Origin: Hippasteria phrygiana
Taxonomy: Eukaryota > Echinodermata > Asteroidea > Valvatida > Goniasteridae
Reading direction: 5' to 3'
Length of the DNA stretch: 64,000 bases
Assembly (NCBI GenBank): GCA_037893225.1
Contig: JAZGUH010000551.1
Location: 434,001-498,000, forward strand
Each line of letters begins with the position of its first letter. Position 1 is the first letter of the stretch. This document shows positions 25,401 to 33,750 of this stretch, piece by piece. The position numbers were made by a program, and so were the translations under genes. The notes under the pieces are model-generated. The model worked only from the letters and a program-made list of their open reading frames with translations, was not told the origin of the DNA and did no database searches.

Positions 25401-28400
25401 AAACACCTGTCATTGTTGATCCATGTTCTTAATTGATTGTCCAGTGCTGGCATTGGCCGTACAGGAACCTACATTGCTCTAGACTCCATGCTTGAGCAGA
25501 TGCACAAGGAGGGACAAGTGGATGTACTCGGCTTCATCTACAAAATGAGACAAAAACGCAACAAGATGGTGCAAACCGCAGTAAGTATAGATTTCTTGAT
25601 GCCTATATCCAGACTTTGTTGCATGGGTATTACCATTGCACTCTACCTACACAGTACCGTTTTCGGAGAAGTTAATTGTCACTGTACCATGTGTCCGTTC
25701 ATCTGCACAGACATATCTGGCCAGTATTAAATCAAATTGAACAATGCACTCCTAGGCGATAGTTTTTGGGTTCAGATGAAAGTTTGCAGATAGCGGGATG
25801 TAAATTTTGAAGCTCATTTTTTACTTAAAACAGAAACTCACTAGCACAGATGAAATGAATCTTTTGTAATTTTGTTGAACATTCAGGATGAGTACAGATT
25901 CATCTTTGACGCACTCCTTGCGTCCTCTCTGACTGGTGACACAATCTACGAGATTTCAGACTTTGGACGCCATGTGACTGATCTGAAGAAAATCGTAAAG
26001 GGTCCCAAGAAAGCCGGCATGAAGAAACAGTTTGAGGTAAAAGGTTCAGGGATGAAAGGTTGAGACAAAAACCTGACTTCCAGCTTTCTCCGACGTGGCA
26101 ATGATTTTATGTGGCGGTGAAATGTCAGAAGGAGGAACAAGGAACTGGGCCCAATTTCTCGGAGCTGCTACTCTAAAAAATAATCTTGCCTGGGCAGTTT
26201 GGGAAGCAACTACCCCATCCCCAAAAAATAGAAACAAAAGGAAAATCCAAAAACAAAACCAAACATAACAAAGACAGGACACGATACAGCACGGTCATTA
26301 ACAATAATTACAGGAAGCCGAATGTAATCTTTGCTGGAGCTAAATTGGAAAATGTAAAGGTTTGACTGTCTGGTAAAGGAGGACGTTTCTATTATTAAAC
26401 AGGTGGCATAGCGTTACTGGTATGACCGCTATGACCCGCTGGGTGGCTGTACTCATGACCAAATTCTTGATTTATGACTAAAATTAGGCGGTTTTGTCAT
26501 ACAAATAAATCATTACCAACAAAGATTAATGAGTTCTCCGCTTAATTTGGACGTCATGTTTATTCTACTGTTGAAAAACAAAATAGGATTTCCTATTTAC
26601 TGAATGCGGTAACTCGGCAAAAACGGCGTTACGGCTATTAAACAGAACCGCCTGTTTAATAACAATGTCCTCCCTCAGAATCTGCTCTTCCCCTTGGAAT
26701 ACCTGCCGTGAATCTTTGATTCCTTCCTTCATCCTCTAGGTCTTGGGCAAGCTGATGACCTTGAAACGCACTCGGGAAAGTAACAAGCATGAAACAGGAA
26801 ACCTTCCAGAGAATCTGAACAAGAACCGATTCCCTGAGTTTTGTGCGAGTGAGTAACAAGAGTTGTGAGAGGCTTCGTACCTTCTACACAGCATAGATCA
26901 ATGATTTGCCTAACACTTAAGGAAGTGTACATGATTGGTCATTGTTGCAATTTTCAGAAATTGGCGGATTTGGGGGTCATTATTTTACAGGAAATATCGT
27001 TCCACTGACCTGTGAAAAAAACCTAAAGAAAAATGGCGTTTGTTTTTAACCGTCGAACGGATGATGGCTTTTAGTCAAGGCGCGTGGCTATCTAGGCGCG
27101 TGATGCGCCCCGGATATGCCAGCATGTGCGGGGCGTGCCACTCATCCGTGTAGCCACGCCACTCATCCGGATAGCCACTGGCGCCTTGAGTAAAGGCTAC
27201 AGGGCAGTTTTCCAACGATTCCCAGCTGGAAATAATTGGAAAACGATATAAATTTCCACTTTTCTTGACAGCGACAGCACACCTGGTGCCATCATTTCAC
27301 TATTAACTTACAAAGTCTAGTAAGGTATTTCTTAATAATTCAGAAAGAAAAAAATAATTGAGGATTACCAATCGTGTACACTACCTTTAAATGGCTGAAC
27401 ATCTTAAAAACCTATAGCATATCCCTAAAATAGTACAGTTCATACAAAATGCTGTAGCCTTTTATTGAAGAGGTTTTTTAAAGCGATTTTTAAAATTATA
27501 TTTGTTTTATTTCTAATTTATCTTTGCAGAGGAACAGGTAAGGGCACGTTTAAGGACTAAAGTGAACAAGGATGATACCGACTACATCAACGCTGTCTTC
27601 CTTCCAGTGAGTATATTCTGTTAGGTTTCAGTGACGTTTTAGCAATTATGGCAATAAATGTAGACAGTGTATGGTTGCCAGAGAATTGTGGCTGGGCTGG
27701 GCTGGGCTGGGCTGGGCTGGGCTGGGCTGGGCTGGGCTGGGCTGGGCTGGGCTGGGCTGGGCTGGGCTGGGCTGGGCTGGGCTGGGCTGGGCTGGGCTGG
27801 GCTGGGCTGGGCTGGGCTGGGCTGGGCTGGGCTGGGCTGGGCTGGGCTGGGCTGGGCTGGGCTGGGCTGGGCTGGGCTGGGCTGGGCTGGGCTGGGCTGG
27901 GCTGGGCTGGGCTGGGCTGGGCTGGGCTGGGCTGGGCTGGGCTGGGCTGGGCTGGGCTGGGCTGGGCTGGGCTGGGCTGGGCTGGGCTGGGCTGGATGTT
28001 ACCACGATGTATTTAACCATTGATTGGATTACTCTCTGAACAGGGTTACCACAGGAAGAACATGTACATCGGGACACAGATGCCCATGCCCAACACCATA
28101 GCTGACATCTGGCGTCTGGTGTATGACTTCAAATCCACCTGCATTGTCATGCTGAACCCGCTGGATCCCAAAGACAAGGTGAGTCCCAATTGGTACAGTA
28201 ATCCTCAGGTGACGGGTTAAAATCCTACTCTTGTCAGTTTTTATCTGTTCATCATGGGGACAAATTTGTTTCATTTTGGACACAGACCGTTTGCCAATAC
28301 TGGCCAGAGAAGGGTTCACCAGTTGAATTTGGCCCACTTGTTGTGGAACTGGTAGAGACGAAAGAATACAACGATGTAACTGGAAGGACGTTCACGCTGA

Positions 28401-30329
28401 GAAACAAGAAACATCAGGTAGGCCTACTCCAAAAGCCTAAAGACGATCTCGTCCTGCTCTAAGAGGAATCTTAATTCCTACCTCTTGCATCTGTGGTTCT
28501 TTTTGTCGCTCCGTACCTCGAGTGGCTTTTAGCCTTATTCGGGACGATCTTGCATAAAATAATCATCTGCAAAATTATAAGCATATCTTCAGCTGTTCTC
28601 GTTCTCTAGCGTAATTGAAATTGAGTCCCTTTTGCAACGGTACACTCTTTCAAATTGTCCCAGTCCATGCGCAAGTGGTACGTAACTAAAAATACTCTAG
28701 GCACTTGAGAAATGAGGAAACTTCCAGATTTTAGTCTTTGTATTTGTGGCATTTGCTTTAGTCCGAGGATCCCCGTACCGTCTACCAGTTCCAGTGCCAA
28801 GATTGGCCGGCTGAGCAGGACGTCCCGAGGTCCTTGCAAGGCATGCTGACTCTCATGGATGAAACTCACAAGTGGCACGACAAGGAGGGACCTATCGTGG
28901 TTCACTGCATGTAAGTGTTAGGGAGTTCATCAATTATCTGATCGCTCCTTCAACTGGTGGCTTCAGCCGCGGTCACTCGATCGTTCAACCAGCACTGAGT
29001 TTCAATCGTATTTGCCTGTGATTGTGAGTTAAAAACTCAATTATGAAAGAAATATTACTCAGCACAGCCGGCAGAAATATCCAATTAAATCAATGTTTTT
29101 TTTTCTTTTCTTGGAGTGATGGGTTGGGTCGCACTGCAGTTTACTGCACCGTGATGTCACTCCTTGACCAGTCTGACAGTGAGAAGGCTATAGATGTCTT
29201 TCAAGCGGTTTTCCGCCTTCGGACAGTAGACCACAACATGATGTACTCCTTGGTATGTCCAGAGTTATTTTTAACGATACTCGTATATTATCTGTAAGCC
29301 AAGTCATGTCACTGAAAAATCATATTTTTGTTTTCATTTTGGTTTCTTGAAGTCAAGTGACTGTATGCCAGTGACTGTGTGTCCCCAAAGATATCTGGGT
29401 ATGGTACATGTGAATTGCCGTCTAGTGATATAAACTAAAATTGTGAGCTGGCAGCACGGAATGAGCGGAAAGTCACATTATACTTTCTGAGGTAACATGC
29501 AGAAACCACAATTTTTCACTTAAAAAAAATATTCGGAGATTTTAACGTTTGTTACATTTGAAAAGCCTTGTTCTATTGTATCCCAACGGTTCAAAACTGA
29601 ATAAAAAAAAAACATTTTTTGGGGGGGAGGGTGGGGGCGGTGAATTCTCTTTTTTTAAACTCGGGTTATACACATTGTGTGCAGAGTTCTCAAACTTTGA
29701 GATTCTTTTTCTCAAAACAAGGGGTCAAGACTCCAACAATTTCAAAAGGTTATAGCAGGACTCAGGAATGAGCTACAACAGGCCAATTACAGCAGATTAA
29801 GGGAGCACTGCCTAATAACCCATGGTCGGGCCAGGCCGTTGTAAAGTCTGGCCACGCCCGGGCCTTCTGGCTTTTAGTCTTGCTATTGTGAGCCACAAAT
29901 CACCTAACAATAGAGCATCTACTAATCTGTAGTGATTGCTTTTGTTGTCATTCCATTCACGGGCCGGAGATCAAGTTTGGGTGAACAATGGGAGCTGGCT
30001 GGACTCCAGCATTAGTGGGCAGTTTATTGTGTACAACCAGGGGATTATAGAAGCCTGAAGGCCCGGGCGTTCCCAGAGGCTTGGCCAGGCTTTTGTAACG
30101 TCCTGACCATGGGTTAGGCAGTGCTCCCTAAAGCTAATTTCTGGTATTTTTAGGAAGTACCATAATCTCAATTTTCTACTTTTGCTACTTTCCACCCATT
30201 TTGTGGTGCCAGTCATTCAGCTGACATTCCATGATTCTCCTTCTCTTCATAAAGGAACACTACACCATGTGTTATGAGGTACTGCAGATGTATTTGGACA
30301 TTGACGTCACCTATGCCAACATCGAGTAG
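1401..30329 (+). CDS. Receptor tyrosine phosphatase with F-type lectin and Tie-like ectodomain, copy 1 (37 exons, complete)
   Basis: Predicted single-pass type I membrane receptor that would dephosphorylate phosphotyrosine inside the cell in response to an extracellular ligand. I assembled 37 exons by GT/AG sites, phase and comparison with the second copy downstream. Their lengths sum to 5409 nt, an open frame of 1802 codons plus TAG. Order by residue: signal peptide 1-21; F-type lectin domains 22-173, 174-325 and 326-467; Ig-like 468-580 and 581-668; EGF cluster 669-812; FN3-like 813-1096; transmembrane about 1106-1128; juxtamembrane to 1246; phosphatase D1 1247-1532; D2 1533-1802. The Ig/EGF section resembles Tie/TEK receptors, including the string [12 protein letters not shown]. 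Start: first ATG of a hydrophobic leader shared with copy 2. Ligand unknown. The domain calls are firm; some splice acceptors, notably exon 3, are inferred. Confidence 0.9.
3838..4447. repeat. Inverted array of a TTCGGACTAT(C/T)GAACC-type unit
   Basis: About 600 bp made of degenerate 15-18-bp units. The first half reads GGTTCGATAGTCCGAA-like and the second half its reverse complement, with the switch near 4095-4110. The whole can fold into a long imperfect hairpin. It ends about 40 bp before exon 2 of copy 1. Confidence 0.85.
4488..7681 (+). CDS. Copy 1 exons 2-4: F-type lectin domain 1
   Basis: Exons 4488-4589, 5868-5969 and 7430-7681, all phase 1. Together they give one F-type lectin (fucolectin) fold: an opening strand with TTSQSST and KAVDR, then [20 protein letters not shown], then a long exon ending in [18 protein letters not shown] and EVMVEEV. 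Family members bind fucose through a His plus an RxD-type motif. Here a His (YSHT) and an R-I-D are present, but the Cys-Cys pair of typical members is absent, so sugar binding is uncertain. The exon 3 acceptor (GATGTAG at 5861-5867) was chosen because the AGs upstream would put a stop in frame. Confidence 0.8.
5042..5401. mobile_element. Nested pair of inverted-repeat elements in intron 2 of copy 1
   Basis: The outer ends are TACACTGTTAAAATGCTG and its inverse TTTTAACAGTGTA. Inside lies a second palindromic element (5083-5323) with ends GGGCCAATTTCATAGAGCTG and the inverse ATGAAATTGGCCC. The inner one therefore inserted into the outer one. Confidence 0.7.
6860..7110. repeat. Dispersed repeat in intron 3 of copy 1
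   Basis: Shares long stretches (GGAAATAGCCTAGTTC, GTCTATAAATTGCTC, TTTTGTCTGAAATAGGGTCA, TTTCTGAAAATTACAGCAAA) with 54130-54520 in intron 8 of copy 2. The introns are not equivalent, so this is a mobile repeat and not paralogous intron. Confidence 0.6.
8167..9881 (+). CDS. Copy 1 exons 5-7: F-type lectin domain 2
   Basis: Exons 8167-8295, 9276-9365 and 9645-9881. Motifs in order: [50 protein letters not shown], then [30 protein letters not shown] and [10 protein letters not shown]. The three-exon organisation repeats that of domain 1. The canonical fucose-binding RxD is replaced by RNID, so this copy may be structural or may bind something else. The acceptors of exons 5 and 7 (GTGAAG and TTCAAG) match their partners in copy 2. 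Confidence 0.85.
10591..12082 (+). CDS. Copy 1 exons 8-10: F-type lectin domain 3
   Basis: Exons 10591-10698, 11200-11289 and 11855-12082. Visible motifs are [63 protein letters not shown] and [18 protein letters not shown]. The domain sits directly before the Ig-like part. The sugar-contact loop reads RNTG in place of RxD, which suggests loss of canonical fucose binding. Intron 9 of this block holds a SINE. Confidence 0.85.
11567..11745 (+). mobile_element. tRNA-derived SINE in intron 9 of copy 1
   Basis: B box GGTTCGATTCC (11608-11618), followed by a non-tRNA body with TGGATTGGGTTTTCAGTCCC and GGGTTTTCCTCCCACATCTA. The same body in diverged form occurs at 23420-23584. No terminal stem matches a tRNA gene. 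Confidence 0.65.
12431..12769 (+). CDS. Copy 1 exon 11: Tie-like N-terminal Ig domain
   Basis: A single 339-nt phase-1 exon that begins [16 protein letters not shown] and ends in an [10 protein letters not shown]...IQTIILP pattern. Its position before an Ig domain and the EGF cluster, together with the INxxGxFY...I.I pattern, recalls the first Ig domain of Tie receptors. It is too divergent to be sure without profile searches. It contains several N-x-T glycosylation sequons, for example NIT and NRT. Confidence 0.65.
12794..13543. mobile_element. 750-bp MITE-like element in intron 11 of copy 1
   Basis: Ends TAAGGCCTTTTCATACTA and, inverted, TAGTGTGAAAAGGCCTTA. The interior is studded with forward and inverted CACGGGTC/GACCCGTG motifs. 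The flanking TA suggests a TA-targeting element. The open frames inside are not supported as genes. Confidence 0.7.
14154..14417 (+). CDS. Copy 1 exon 12: Ig domain
   Basis: A 264-nt phase-1 exon. It shows [19 protein letters not shown] and the diagnostic EDDEGVYSC of an Ig E-F turn and F strand, closing with MRLIVRG. The tail runs into the EGF exon, giving RLIVRGC.AGMWGP.C across the splice, which parallels the Ig2/EGF junction of Tie/TEK receptors. Copy 2 has an exon of identical length. Confidence 0.9.
14546..17271 (+). CDS. Copy 1 exons 13-16: Tie-like EGF cluster
   Basis: Exons 14546-14680, 14932-15090, 16758-16853 and 17230-17271. The first has [20 protein letters not shown], a classic EGF repeat. 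The second carries [19 protein letters not shown], matching the second EGF-like repeat of Tie2. The third has [11 protein letters not shown] and TGECNG, and the last is a short [13 protein letters not shown] module. Cysteine spacing is laminin/Tie type. All introns are phase 1. In Tie receptors this region adjoins the ligand-binding head. Confidence 0.9.
15252..15399. mobile_element. 148-bp near-perfect foldback element in intron 14 of copy 1
   Basis: ATTGAAGACTTCAGGCGCAA is answered by TTGCGCCTGAAGTCTTCAAT, with arms of about 70 bp pairing almost throughout around a short centre at AGTGAAAGCGCTTTCACT. Confidence 0.85.
17338..17360. repeat. (AAT)n microsatellite
   Basis: A run of AAT triplets precedes AACATTTATAAAGCGCC, the A/T-repeat tail commonly found at the edge of small transposons. 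The element beyond it was not delimited. Confidence 0.6.
17826..20515 (+). CDS. Copy 1 exons 17-19: three FN3-type domains
   Basis: Exons 17826-18083 (degenerate FN3-like: [23 protein letters not shown]), 18709-19008 and 20222-20515. The latter two are clear FN3 repeats with [33 protein letters not shown] and AG.GPY. Exons 18 and 19 are close paralogues of one another. Copy 2 has only one such exon, so this pair reflects an exon duplication here or a loss there. The domains form the membrane-proximal stalk, as in Tie receptors. Confidence 0.88.
18418..18646. mobile_element. MITE copy B, same family as 769-1019
   Basis: Located in intron 17 of copy 1. It shares the ATTCCATAAATTTGGGGTCC ends in inverted orientation and internal sequence such as TTGACTTCACACTATTTT with copy A. 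Confidence 0.75.
19210..19975. repeat. Repeat-like stretch with perfect hairpin in intron 18 of copy 1
   Basis: Contains an exact palindrome at about 19786-19827: GAATGTTCCATTCCACGAGG mirrored after a short TTCG centre. The surrounding sequence has low similarity to the genes and no credible exon. The element boundaries are uncertain. Confidence 0.5.
20906..21660 (+). CDS. Copy 1 exons 20-22: transmembrane helix and juxtamembrane segment
   Basis: Exon 20906-21008 encodes [20 protein letters not shown] followed by YKR, an obvious transmembrane helix with a basic stop-transfer. Exon 21153-21226 adds a basic/proline stretch ([11 protein letters not shown]). Exon 21389-21660 encodes a proline-rich, acidic linker ([25 protein letters not shown]) ending in [10 protein letters not shown], the wedge-like lead into D1. 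The proline runs could dock SH3 or WW domains, which is speculation. Exon 20 ends in phase 2, the first break from phase-1 introns. Confidence 0.9.
22211..26036 (+). CDS. Copy 1 exons 23-30: phosphatase domain D1, catalytic motifs intact
   Basis: Exons 22211-22298, 22754-22830, 22940-22976, 23713-23810, 24229-24348, 24741-24892, 25445-25580 and 25887-26036. Family motifs in order: KNRY phosphotyrosine loop, DYINACF, KYIASQGP, the WPD general-acid loop (TWPD), the P-loop [10 protein letters not shown] with catalytic Cys and Arg, and MVQTADEY of the Q-loop. All residues needed for hydrolysis are present, so D1 is predicted to be an active protein tyrosine phosphatase. The serine codon after the catalytic cysteine is split by the intron after exon 28. 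Confidence 0.93.
23010..23152. mobile_element. Foldback element in intron 25 of copy 1
   Basis: AGTAGTAAATGTGGGGTAGT...TCCCC is mirrored by GGGGATAACTACCCCACA...TACTACT about 60 bp later, around a (TCC)n-rich centre. Confidence 0.65.
23420..23584 (+). mobile_element. tRNA-derived SINE, diverged copy, in intron 25
   Basis: B box-like GGTTCGCATCC (23453-23463) followed by GTGAATTGGGTTGTCAGTTC, the same body as the SINE at 11567. More diverged, hence older. Confidence 0.55.
26740..30329 (+). CDS. Copy 1 exons 31-37: phosphatase domain D2, degenerate
   Basis: Exons 26740-26848, 27530-27606, 28044-28178, 28286-28417, 28762-28910, 29117-29252 and 30255-30329 (TAG). The fold motifs remain ([34 protein letters not shown]), but KNRY is KNRF, WPD is WPA (general acid lost), the P-loop reads HCIDGLGRT and the Q-loop glutamine is replaced. 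As in many tandem receptor phosphatases, D2 is predicted to be inactive or very weak and to have a regulatory role. Introns here hold the 61-copy GCTGG tract, a TTAA element and a Harbinger-like element. Confidence 0.9.
26917..27390. mobile_element. TTAA-flanked non-autonomous DNA element, copy A
   Basis: Flanked by TTAA on both sides, with ends TTAAGGAAGTGTACA and, inverted, TTAAAGGTAGTGTACA. The interior has a GC-rich inverted segment (GGCTATC...GATAGCC type). TTAA targets are typical of piggyBac and Kolobok elements. Copy B at 63162 is in the opposite orientation. Located in intron 31. Confidence 0.75.
27691..27995. repeat. (GCTGG)61 perfect pentanucleotide tract
   Basis: 305 bp without an interruption, 61 units, in intron 32 of copy 1 and only 48 bp before the exon 33 boundary. 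The plus strand reads GGGCT repeatedly, ideal for G-quadruplexes. It generates open frames in several phases that are artefacts. Confidence 0.98.
29801..30128. mobile_element. Harbinger-like MITE in intron 36 of copy 1
   Basis: Ends GGGAGCACTGCCTAATAACC and inverted GGTTAGGCAGTGCTCCC, flanked by TAA on both sides (29798-29800, 30129-30131). A 3-bp TWA duplication is the PIF/Harbinger hallmark. Confidence 0.75.
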
Positions 30330-30559
30330 TTGTTTGGTCGAGCTGTACCAACAGAAACTATTGATATTTCTGACCAGAAGGAAGAGTCAAGAATTAATGA
30401 TCTGGTTGTTAAAACCCCTTGCGTACGGATGGCGCCATATGGCGTAAAAAAAGTGCCATCACGCCGGATGATGCCATTTGCTGCTGTTTGTGCAGTTTCT
30501 ATCCATTGTTGGATTATTGGCTTTTCCGAAATCCTTCGGAAAAGGCTTTGTTTTTGTTC
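30330..30559 (+). other. 3' flank of receptor copy 1
   Basis: Starts right after the TAG. No AATAAA polyadenylation signal is visible before the repeat array begins, so the transcript may end within the array or use a variant signal. Confidence 0.4.
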
Positions 30560-30562
30560 TGA

Positions 30563-30608
30563 TTTTTTTTTTTTTTCTTCTTCTTCTTCTTCTTCTTCTT
30601 CTTCTTTT
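30563..30608. repeat. T-run plus (CTT)n tract
   Basis: Poly-T followed by about ten CTT triplets at the start of the array. A similar tract at 33715-33750 starts a second unit, suggesting it belongs to the repeat. Confidence 0.85.
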
Positions 30609-33600
30609 AGTTCTGACCAAAATCCCATAGACTTTGTACACGAATTTTGTCGGCGGCACTTTAGGTCTTAAAAAACCTCAGAACCTAACCAAACTTACAT
30701 CAAACATAGACCCTAAGCTGAAATTGTGTGTCGTAGAGTGACGTCGTGATGACGTCATCACGTGATTTTTTATGAATTTTTGAATTTTTAAAATCGTAAC
30801 ATTCTTTTAAATATATCTAGCGAACAAAACAAGATATTTTCAAAATTCTTTTTGTTATAGCTTTGGTATGTTTCAAAGATATGCCCTAAATTGCGAAAAT
30901 TGTGTGACGTCATGATGACGTCATCAAAAATGTGTTTTTTTGTTAACGCATGTAAGGGTCAATCCGATTACAAAAATGTATATATTGAATTTTCCTGTAC
31001 CCAATTCCAAAATTTCATGATCGTGGCTCACTCAAGTAAGAAATGACAGCCATTTCAAAATTTAGACCAAATTCAATATAACACAAAGGAATTCTGGGAC
31101 GGGCTGATAACCATGGCTATTATGAGCTTGCTGTTTATAAAAGGGGTTGATTTCTAGTCTTTTTTCAAGTCGCTGAATTTTTGAAGTATTAAAATCGTAA
31201 CATTCTTTTCTATATATCTAGCGAACAAAACAAGATATTTTCAAAATTCTTTTTCTTATAGCTTTGGTATGTCTCAAAGATATGCCCTAAATGGCGAAAA
31301 TTGTGTGACGTCATGATGACGTCATCAACAATATTTTTTTTTTTAAACGCATGTAAGGGTCAATCTGATTACAAAAATGTATACATTGAATTTTCCTGTA
31401 CCTAATTCCAAAATTTCGTGATCGTGGCTCACTCAAGTAAGAAATAGGAGCCATTTCAAAATGTAGACCAAATTCAATATAACACAAAGGAATTCTGGGA
31501 AGGGCTGATAACCATGGCTTAAATGTGCATGCTGTTTATAAAAGGGGTTGATTTGTAGTCTTTTTTCAAGTCGCTGAATTCTTGAAGTTTTATAATCGTA
31601 ACATTCTTTTCACTATATCTAGCGAACAAAACAAGATATTTTCAAAATTCTTTTTGTTATAGCTTTGGTATGTCTCAAAGATATGCCCTAAAAAGCGAAA
31701 ATTGTGTGACGTCATGATGACGTCATAAAAAAATTCTTTTTTCAAGTCGATAGAATATTGCCCATAGCATTTGTAAACGTTTACTTTCTTACCGGCCACA
31801 TTGGCTACTTTTAAACTTGGCAGACACTTACCCCAACTGCTCACAATGTGTGCCGAACTTTTACGTCCTGATGACGTCATCACATGTCACGTGACGTCAT
31901 CTTAAAGGGGCATTTTTCGAAGCCATATATCTACAAAAGTACAAGTCCGATTCAGTTGGAACGTAAGGTATGCCACCTGGTGTTATAGATGAAAATTGAC
32001 ATGACGTAATGATCAAGTCATAACATGTCACGTGGTGTCATCTTAAAGGGGCACTCGCTAGATTATTGCCTATAGCATTTGTACACGTTTTCTTTCTTAC
32101 CGGCACTTTGGGTACTTTTAAACTTGGCAGACACTTAGACTAACTGCTCACAATGTGTGCCGAACTTTTACCTCTGGATGACGTCATGACATGCCACGTG
32201 ACGTCATCTTAAAGGGGCAGTTTTTGAAGCCATATATCTACAAAAGTACAAATTCGATTAAGTTGAAAAGTAATATCTAGGTAGCCCAGTAGGTTTATAG
32301 CTGAAAATTGACATGACATTATCATAATTGATGTCATCACATGTCACGTGACGTCATCTTAAAGGGGCAGTTTTTGAAGCCATATGTCTACAAAAGCACA
32401 AGTCCGATTAAGTTAAAAAGTAATATCTAGGTAGCCCAGTAGGTTTATAGATAAAAATTGAATTGACGTTATGATGACGTCATCACATGTCACGTGACGT
32501 CATCTTAAAGGGGCAGTTTTTGAAGCCATATATATACAAAATTACAAGTTCGATTAAGTTGAAAAGTAATATCTAGGTAGCCCAGTAGGTTTATAGCTGA
32601 AAATTGACATGACATTATCATGATGTCATCACATGTCACGTGACGTCATCTTAAAGGGGCAGTTTTTGAAGCCATATCTACAAAAGTACAAGCTCGATTA
32701 AGTTGAAATGTAATATCTAAGTAGGCCAGCAGGTTTATAGATGAAAATTGACATGACGTCATGATGACGTCATCATACGATTTTATAGTAATTTTTAAGT
32801 TTTTGAACTTCAAAGTTTCTTAAAGCCATATCTCACCAACAGAACATGCTAAATTCAAAATTCTTTTTGTAATAGCTTTGTTAGCTCCTATATTCCTTTA
32901 CATAAATGTGAAAATTGTGTGACGTCATCATTACGTCATCAAAAATAGGCTTTTTGAAACACATATAAGGGTTGGTCCGAGCGTCATAAAAATTGGTGGG
33001 TAAGTAGATAGTGATACTAGCATGTAAAATCCGAGGTGACGTCATGATGACGTCATCGGCTGATTTTCTGTTAATTTTTTAGTCATGATGACCATCAAAT
33101 TATTTGTATATTTTTTTTAAGGTTTTGAAATTTTAAGCCATATCTCATTAACAGAATATAATAAATTCGAAATTCCTTTTTGTAATCAATTCATTAGGTC
33201 AGAGTTATGTATGTTAAAATGTGTAACATCATCCTGACGTCATCAAAATGCCCTTTTAAAAAACACATGAGAGTAAGTGGATCGTTATGAAAATTTGTAA
33301 AATCTGAAGTGACGTGATTGGCTGATTTTGTAGGAATTTTTCATTTTTTTCAATTTTTTTAAACTGTCATTGATCAGATTGACTGCAATCTTGACACAAG
33401 CCAAGACCACGTTCCGAATATGTGACGTCATGACGACGCTATCCTACGATTTTATGTTGATTGTTAGGTTTTTTAAATTTTTTATGTAATTTCTAACCGG
33501 GACTTGCGCCACATAACAGCCTAAGGTCTTAAACAAGTTTATCATATATATCCTATAATGGAAATTACATGACCAAGAAAGAAGTCAGGATGGCGTCACG

Positions 33601-33714
33601 CTTAAAGGTCAAGTTTGAAGTAGCAAAAGACATAGAAGTGATGGAGCTTTGTGCTTAATATAACAGAAAAACGGAAAAGCCCTGCGTCTGTTTGCAAGAG
33701 ACGCAAGATGTCTA

Positions 33715-33750
33715 GTTTTTCTTCTTCTTCTTCTTCTTCTTCTTCTTCTT
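33715..33750. repeat. (CTT)n tract inside the array
   Basis: About eleven CTT triplets directly before TTAGTTCTGACCAAAATCCC, as at 30601. Marks an internal unit boundary. Confidence 0.85.

Noticed and set aside
27646..28077. Long open frames of repeated AGLGW or PAQPS on both strands
   Set aside because: They are translations of the GCTGG pentamer tract; no splice or family support.
30311..30671. Serine-rich and Arg/Glu-rich frames around 30311-30671
   Set aside because: They read through the (CTT)n tract at the edge of the repeat array.
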